Part shown: positions 59,031-64,000 of the stretch, piece by piece
Position numbering within the stretch: position 1 is the stretch's first letter
Layout: every line of letters starts with the position of its first letter
Assembly: GCA_023436715.1 (NCBI GenBank)
Contig: JAEZIJ010000096.1
Span: forward strand, 1-64,000
Reading direction: 5' to 3'
Source of the DNA: Acidobacteriota bacterium
GTDB taxonomy: Bacteria; Acidobacteriota; Terriglobia; Bryobacterales; Bryobacteraceae
Length of the DNA stretch: 64,000 bases
The notes under the pieces: generated by a model
Seen by the model: only the letters and a program-made list of their open reading frames with translations
Told to the model about the DNA's origin: nothing
Databases searched by the model: none
Translations under genes and position numbers: made by a program

Positions 59031-61892
59031 ATGATGATCCGCGCCACGATGGTGGCTATGGTTGTACTCGGATGCGCGGAATGCTTGCTTTTGCACGCCC
59101 AGACCGAGTCCAAAGCCTCCCAGACCCCAATCCGTCGCGGAACTCCCCAACCCCCTGCTACGGAGATGGACAAGGCCGTGGAGGAGTTCAAGCAGATCAC
59201 TCGCGAGTTGGGCCTGCGCGCGGACAGCCCAAAGCGAAAAGGGCGAAACGGCGGGTCGAGACCGGCCTGGCATGGACGCATTTTTGAGAACTTCCGCAAC
59301 GATATTCTCGACGCCGTTCCGCACGAAGTCCGCCAGCGCGGCGCCGACAAATCCACGTTGCGGCGCAACCAGTTCGGGTTCAATGTCGCCGGGCCCGTGT
59401 TCATCCCGCATCTCTACGACGGTAAGCGGAATACGTACTTTTCCCTGTCCTATGAGGGCGTTCGGGAAAACGTAGCCCGCTCCTCCCTCCAGACCGTCCC
59501 CACGCTTCCAGAGCGCGCGGGCGACTGGTCCGCTACTGTGGATGCCGCGGGCAATTCGCTGCCTGTTTACGACCCTCTCACGACGCGCGCCAATCCGAAC
59601 TTCGACCCCAAGCAGGCCGTCTCGGCGGAGAACCTCGAGTACATCCGCGACACGTTTCCGGATAATCGGATTCCAGTCAGCCGCCTCGACCCGGTGACAC
59701 AGAAGGCGCTTGCGCTTTATCCCGCCCCAAACACGGCCGTGGGACCGTTTTTCCGCAACAACTATTACATCCACTCGCCGGAAACCAATGTGGCGAACGG
59801 CATGATCGGCAAACTGGACCACACGGTGAAGGAGCGCCACCGGCTCAGCCTTGGCCTCTCCTTCTCCAATGGACTGGTGGGAGCGGCCAAGTGGTTTCAA
59901 AACGGCGCGAATCCCGGACCGGTGGACCGCAAGTACAACAACCGCCGCGGCTCGCTCGAATACGTTTTCACCGCGTCGGCGCGCACCGTCAATACGTTTA
60001 CGTTCGAGGCATCCACCGACGGCTCCGAGACAGGGCAGGAAGACGACACGGACTACCCCGCGCTCATCGGCCTTTCGGGCTCCCCGGAGAAGGACTTCCC
60101 CGTGTTCCGGATATCGCCCTATCTGGCAATGGGGCGCTACAACCCGACCTCGAAGAATGTCCGCAATTCCTTCGTGTGGACGGACGCTTTCTCCACCCGG
60201 CGGGGTAAGCACGGCTTTCGCGCGGTACTTCAGTACGCAGCCAGCCAGGTGAACACCTTCGGCTCCGGCAGCCCGTCCGGCGCCTTTTCTTTCTCCTCCG
60301 GGCTGACCAGTCTGCCCGGCATCGTCAATACCGGCCATGCCTTCGCCTCGTTCCTGCTGGGCCTCTCGGATTTCGCCGACCTGAGCATCGTCCGCTCGCC
60401 CTCCTACTTCCGGACCGGCTCCTCCCTACTCGCGCTGCGCCATTCCTACGAGGCAACCAAGGGTTTGAACTTCTCATTCGGACTCAACATCCAGAACTAC
60501 CGCCCGCGCACGGAGAAGTACGACCGGCAGTCCACCGTCGATCTCAGCGCGATCAACCCGGCCAATGGCCGTCCCGGTGCGCTGATCGTGGCGGGCCGCA
60601 ACGGCGTCGGGCGAGCGTTCAAGCCTTCGGTCACGAATTTCGACCCGAGCGCCAGTTTTTCCTGGAATCCCGGCGGCAATACGAAGACCGTGCTCCGCGG
60701 TTCATTTTCCCGGAGCCACAGTGGGATACCGGTGCATTTCGGCCAGTGGGGCACTCAGGGCTTTGTCGGGACGCCTACTTTCATTTCGCCCAACGTGCAA
60801 CTCCAGCCGGCCCTCGTCGTTTCTCAGGGCTTGCCCCCGTACACCCGGACTGAACCCGACCTGCGCCCGGAGGCGGCCAACGACACCATCGCCGACCTTG
60901 TCGACAGAAGCAGCATCGTTCCCGCGTACCAGAGCGCCTCCGTTACGCTGGAGCGCGAGGTCCCGGGCGGCGTAGTCGTCAGCGCCGGCGCCGCATACGC
61001 CGGTGGACGGAACCTGTACATCAGCAACGGCTCGGTCAACCCCAACGCAATTCCGCTCGATGCGCTCAAGTACCGCGACGAGCTCAACAACGAACACTTC
61101 AACCGTTCCCTGCGCCCGTTCCCTCAATACAAGGGCTTCGACGTGTACAGTTCCTGGCCGCGTGGCCGGTACAAGCGCGATGCGGGCTTTGTCCGCCTGG
61201 AGAAACGCGCTTCGAAGGGCCTCACGCTCAGCATGTACTACGAATTCTCCAAGCAGTTGGACGACTACTCCGGACCGTACGGCACCCAGAACTACTTCGA
61301 TAACAAGAGCGAGTGGTCGCTCACGCCGTACAACGCCCCGCAGCGGCTCTCGCTGACGTACGTGTACGAACTTCCGTTCGGGTCCGGCAAGCCCCTGTTT
61401 TCGTATTCCGACTGGAGACGGCACCTGGTGGACGGCTGGTCGATCAGCGGCGTCACAAGCTACTACACCGGCGATCCGATCGCTCTTCGTCCGATGTTCA
61501 ACAATACCGGTGGCGTGATCTCCGCTCTCCACGTCAACGTCGTTCCGGGTGTCGATCCCCGCGTGGCCAACCCTTCTCCGGACCTCTGGTTCAATCCCGC
61601 GGCGTTCGAGCAGCCCGCCGATTTCACCATGGGCACCGCCTCCCGAACCCATCCTACGTTGCGCAATCCCAACAACCAGAACCACGACCTCTCGCTGGTC
61701 AAGCGCTTTTCGCTCGCCGCGGACCGGGCCGTGGAGTTCAGCGCCGTCGGCCTCAACTTCGTCAATCACGCCAACTGGGGCGATCCCGACACGATGATCG
61801 GGCCGGAGTCATCCCCCAACGTAAACGCCGGTAAGATTATCGGCTCGTATGGAGGGCGTATCATTCAACTAGGCTTGAGGTTCACGTTCTAG
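59031..61892 (+). CDS. Oar-like TonB-receptor-type outer-membrane barrel lacking a visible plug
   Basis: A 953-residue protein of the large acidobacterial TonB-dependent Oar-like family. It has a hydrophobic N-terminus to about residue 24 (LLLHAQT). The family's barrel begins at RRNQFGFNVAGPVFIPHLYDGKRNTYFSLSYEGVREN near 110-145 and runs to a C-terminal phenylalanine (QLGLRFTF), the usual outer-membrane insertion signal. Only about 90 charged, mostly helical residues lie before the barrel. The carboxypeptidase-regulatory and plug domains that normally precede it are absent. Its stop overlaps the GTG of the VWA-like gene. Confidence 0.82.
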   Translation: MMIRATMVAMVVLGCAECLLLHAQTESKASQTPIRRGTPQPPATEMDKAVEEFKQITRELGLRADSPKRKGRNGGSRPAWHGRIFENFRNDILDAVPHEVRQRGADKSTLRRNQFGFNVAGPVFIPHLYDGKRNTYFSLSYEGVRENVARSSLQTVPTLPERAGDWSATVDAAGNSLPVYDPLTTRANPNFDPKQAVSAENLEYIRDTFPDNRIPVSRLDPVTQKALALYPAPNTAVGPFFRNNYYIHSPETNVANGMIGKLDHTVKERHRLSLGLSFSNGLVGAAKWFQNGANPGPVDRKYNNRRGSLEYVFTASARTVNTFTFEASTDGSETGQEDDTDYPALIGLSGSPEKDFPVFRISPYLAMGRYNPTSKNVRNSFVWTDAFSTRRGKHGFRAVLQYAASQVNTFGSGSPSGAFSFSSGLTSLPGIVNTGHAFASFLLGLSDFADLSIVRSPSYFRTGSSLLALRHSYEATKGLNFSFGLNIQNYRPRTEKYDRQSTVDLSAINPANGRPGALIVAGRNGVGRAFKPSVTNFDPSASFSWNPGGNTKTVLRGSFSRSHSGIPVHFGQWGTQGFVGTPTFISPNVQLQPALVVSQGLPPYTRTEPDLRPEAANDTIADLVDRSSIVPAYQSASVTLEREVPGGVVVSAGAAYAGGRNLYISNGSVNPNAIPLDALKYRDELNNEHFNRSLRPFPQYKGFDVYSSWPRGRYKRDAGFVRLEKRASKGLTLSMYYEFSKQLDDYSGPYGTQNYFDNKSEWSLTPYNAPQRLSLTYVYELPFGSGKPLFSYSDWRRHLVDGWSISGVTSYYTGDPIALRPMFNNTGGVISALHVNVVPGVDPRVANPSPDLWFNPAAFEQPADFTMGTASRTHPTLRNPNNQNHDLSLVKRFSLAADRAVEFSAVGLNFVNHANWGDPDTMIGPESSPNVNAGKIIGSYGGRIIQLGLRFTF

Positions 61893-62905
61893 TGCATGAC
61901 CTTGAAAATCACGGTGGCACAGGCCTCCTGGCCTGTGCAGCACAGGCCAGGAGGCCTGTGCTGCACTCTGCCACCGGGCGTGCCCCCGCGTTTCTGCTGC
62001 TATTGATACTTCTTTGCGCCCCGTCGTGGGCTGCGCCTCCCGCCTCGCGTCAGCAATTACTTCGGGTGCCGGTGTGGGTGGCCGCCAAAGAGGGCGATGG
62101 CGCCGCCAAGGATTTCGACGCGAAAGTAGACGGAGCCGAGGCGCCTGTCGTCGCTACCCGCGGGCCCGGCGACGACCTTGTGATACTGCTCGTACTCGAT
62201 TGGACGGAGGACCTCGGGTTGGTGGATACCGCGCGGAACGCCCTTATCGCCGCCATCGAAAAGCTCCCGCCCAACGCGAACATCGCGCTCCTGCGTGCGC
62301 AGGACGGCCTTCACGTGCTGTCCGATCCCACGAGCGACCGTGCCGCGCTTGCCGCCGCGATCCGCGGAGTGCCCGTGAGCGGCAAGGCCGGTTTCCTCGA
62401 TACTGTCGAAGTAGCCGCCCGTATCTCCGATTCTCTGCTTGTCAAAGCCGGCGTTCGTGTCGGCCTCGTTTACGTCACCGACAGCGATGTCTACAACTAT
62501 CGCGAGGATTTCATCAATCCCGTAATCAACTCGAGCGATTCGCACGACATGAGCCGCCGCTTCCCGGAAGGGCTTGTCCGTGAGAAAGCCACCAAGCTCC
62601 AGAACAAGCTGGCCGCTTTCGAGGCGCCGCTGTTTATCGTTCACCTGGCCTACCGCAACGACCGCGTAAACGAGGCCTACCAGGGCGGCATGATGCAAAT
62701 GGCCTCAGGCAGCGGAGGCGCCAGCACGTTCTGCCGCTCCCGCGCCGAGATTCCCGATGCGATCGCCGGCATCTTTCGCACCATCGGTTCGCATTACAGT
62801 GTCGTCCTGCGCGTACCCGAGCGCCGGTCGAAAACCGCTCAGGTGGAATTGGCCAACGAAGGCCATACCTTGACGTACAGAAACCGCTTCGTTTTTGAAA
62901 AGTGA
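61892..62905 (+). CDS. VWFA-like secreted protein with repeat-invaded N-terminus
   Basis: A 337-residue protein. Its N-terminal 30 codons are made by a palindromic repeat (61913-61975), followed by a hydrophobic signal stretch LLLLILLCAPSWAAPP. The body has the N-domain/VWA order of its neighbours (LLRVPVWVAAKEG, then VILLVLDWTEDLG...). The metal site is not canonical: D-W-T-E-D replaces DxSxS. Start is ambiguous: GTG 61892 overlaps the upstream stop by one base, and GTG 61958 after the repeat would also give a signal peptide. Confidence 0.7.
   Translation: MHDLENHGGTGLLACAAQARRPVLHSATGRAPAFLLLLILLCAPSWAAPPASRQQLLRVPVWVAAKEGDGAAKDFDAKVDGAEAPVVATRGPGDDLVILLVLDWTEDLGLVDTARNALIAAIEKLPPNANIALLRAQDGLHVLSDPTSDRAALAAAIRGVPVSGKAGFLDTVEVAARISDSLLVKAGVRVGLVYVTDSDVYNYREDFINPVINSSDSHDMSRRFPEGLVREKATKLQNKLAAFEAPLFIVHLAYRNDRVNEAYQGGMMQMASGSGGASTFCRSRAEIPDAIAGIFRTIGSHYSVVLRVPERRSKTAQVELANEGHTLTYRNRFVFEK
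61913..61975. repeat. Head-to-head REP-like palindrome inside a coding start
   Basis: Two copies of the unit at 14466-14499 in opposite orientations: GCACAGGCC, TCCT, GGCCTGTGC at 61918-61939 and its exact reverse complement at 61940-61961, within outer arms GGTGGC and GCCACC. The whole block is one large palindrome overlapping the signal-peptide codons of the VWA-like gene. Confidence 0.8.
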
Positions 62906-62917
62906 TTAGGATTCCCC

Positions 62918-63733
62918 ATGTCTAAGTCCCGCCAGATCCCGCTTTGGCCTGTCGTCGCGGTCACGCTTGCCGGCCTGGCCGCCGCAACCTTCATCGCCAC
63001 CCGGTACATCCGTGCCAGCACCGAGCAGGTTGCGAGGGTGGCCAGCCTGGAGCGCGAGAACCGCGAACTGCGTGCCGCCTCTGAACGGTCGGCGCGCGAG
63101 ACGGACGCGCTCCGGCAGGGTTTGGCCGCCGCCGAGCGCGGTCCCGGCCAGACCGAGGCCCGCGAGCCGCACATGACGCCGCCCATCGATGCCGTCGAAC
63201 AAGCCAAACTCCTCTTTCAGTTCCGGGATAAGCTTGCGAGCGCCAATTCGGCCATCGCCGGACTTCAGGATCGCATCCGCGAGTTGGAAACGGCCATGGA
63301 GCGCAGCGCCGAGGAAAACAAGCGTCTTGCCGCGTCCGAGGCCGACCTGAAAGAGCGCATCGCAAGCTCGAATCGCCTGTTGACGGCCATCAAGGACGAA
63401 CTCAAGGGGAAGGACCAGCGCTTCGAACAGCTCGAGAGCGCCAATCTGAAACTACGCGAGGAAAATCGCGGGAATGCGGATAAGCTCTCCCAGATCACAC
63501 GCATGCTGCGCGACCTTGACGAGATCAACCGCCGGCGCGAGAACTACCTGACCAGCACGCTACGCCGGTACAAGGACGTCACCGAGCAGTACCGCGCATT
63601 GTCGGCGCGTCTCGATAATCCGCCCGACATGTCGCGCATCCAGGACAGCATCGCCCTGGCCGAGGAGGATTTGCGCCAACTCGCAAGCCTCAATGCCCAG
63701 GCGTCGCGCCTGCAACAGCGCATCGGAAAATAG
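62918..63733 (+). CDS. Membrane-anchored coiled-coil protein
   Basis: A 271-residue protein with one N-terminal transmembrane helix (about residues 9-27) and long heptad-rich segments from 35 to 235 (SLERENRELRAASERS, LQDRIRELETAMERS, LKLREENRGNADKLSQI). No catalytic motif is seen. It is 12 bases downstream of the VWA-like gene, so the two and the upstream barrel may be one operon. A structural or tethering role is inferred. Confidence 0.72.
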   Translation: MSKSRQIPLWPVVAVTLAGLAAATFIATRYIRASTEQVARVASLERENRELRAASERSARETDALRQGLAAAERGPGQTEAREPHMTPPIDAVEQAKLLFQFRDKLASANSAIAGLQDRIRELETAMERSAEENKRLAASEADLKERIASSNRLLTAIKDELKGKDQRFEQLESANLKLREENRGNADKLSQITRMLRDLDEINRRRENYLTSTLRRYKDVTEQYRALSARLDNPPDMSRIQDSIALAEEDLRQLASLNAQASRLQQRIGK

Positions 63734-63835
63734 GCGCGCTCCGCCGCGCCGCCGGCGCTCCGCTGAACTTTTCCGGAACCCAAATATCCCCAACTGAATC
63801 CAATGTAGCGGGAGTCCACTACAGGTGGGGAAATT

Positions 63836-64000
63836 ATGAAGAGCATTCGATCTCGTGTAGCTACCGTCTGGTGCCAGTTGATGCATCCGGCTCCCATGTG
63901 GCCCGTGAATGGCCAGTACCAGTGCCCGGCCTGCTTGCGCGCCTACCCTGTGCCATGGGAGCAGGGCGGACGTTCCAGAGACGCGGCCGGCCAGCGGGTC
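63836..64000 (+). CDS. Small zinc-ribbon hypothetical protein (3' partial)
   Basis: An open frame from ATG 63836 runs off the window: MKSIRSRVATVWCQLMHPAP, then MWPVNGQYQCPACLRAYPVPWE and on to base 64000 without a stop. CPAC with the earlier C and H may form a metal ribbon. AGGTGGGG precedes the start. The gene is cut by the window edge. Confidence 0.5.
   Translation, partial: MKSIRSRVATVWCQLMHPAPMWPVNGQYQCPACLRAYPVPWEQGGRSRDAAGQRV

Noticed and set aside
57933..60338. Very long minus-strand open frame covering the barrel gene in antisense and continuing into lpxD
   Set aside because: Only the last 348 codons match LpxD, the ribosome site is at 58979, and the upstream part has no family character.

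Overview
The window is GC-rich, densely coded bacterial chromosome. It most resembles Acidobacteriota of the Solibacter/Bryobacter kind. The clues are two VWFA-type secreted proteins, an Oar-like outer-membrane barrel, BMC vertex proteins beside a class II aldolase, Gram-negative envelope genes (lpxD, galU, OmpA) and several families of palindromic intergenic repeats. This assignment is an inference from gene content, since no rRNA gene is present.

Layout of the host DNA on the left. 0-6.6 kb: IS-like tandem repeats, a DegT aminotransferase, an MBL hydrolase, a CopD-like membrane protein, ygfZ, a PHP phosphoesterase, a thiolase and a flippase-like protein. 6.6-10.5 kb: L-arabinose-type catabolism (fucose-isomerase-fold isomerase, araB, convergent araD). 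10.9-16.5 kb: housekeeping genes (ICL/PEP-mutase, folD-coaE-htrA, gltA, a YihX-like HAD phosphatase). 16.6-18.2 kb: an operon of a class II aldolase and three EutN/CcmL vertex proteins without a hexameric shell gene. 18.3-26.4 kb: rhomboid protease, NmrA-like protein, response regulator, flgM-flgN-flgK-flgL, an OPT transporter and a UlaG-like hydrolase. 26.4-27.1 kb: a decayed membrane-protein pseudogene.

27.19-44.58 kb is a 17.4-kb integrative element inserted in the 3' end of tRNA-Asp. It is bounded by a 29-bp direct repeat, and paired 10-bp arm-type repeats lie just inside both ends. It carries a tyrosine integrase and an XRE regulator divergent from an AlpA-like protein across palindromic operators. 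A PrimPol gene and an SF3 (D5/P4-type) helicase gene follow, with an AT-rich, repeat-bearing origin candidate immediately downstream. There are also several unknown small genes, a DUF3489 protein, a type III restriction-modification pair and, divergently, an ankyrin protein plus an HTH-like protein. I see no capsid, terminase, portal or conjugation gene. It looks like a satellite-like self-replicating island whose cargo sits between the replication block and attR.

44.6-64 kb returns to host genes. These are a cyclophilin, OmpA, DUF480, NDH-2, a four-repeat secretin-N-like protein, an enolase-superfamily enzyme, tRNA-Val, two VWFA-type proteins and an operon of galU, a GT39-like gene and an EAL-HDOD gene. 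The rest are a C-terminally truncated SMP-30-like gene facing a LOG gene, lpxD, an Oar-like barrel that lacks a visible plug, a coiled-coil protein and a partial zinc-ribbon gene at the right edge.
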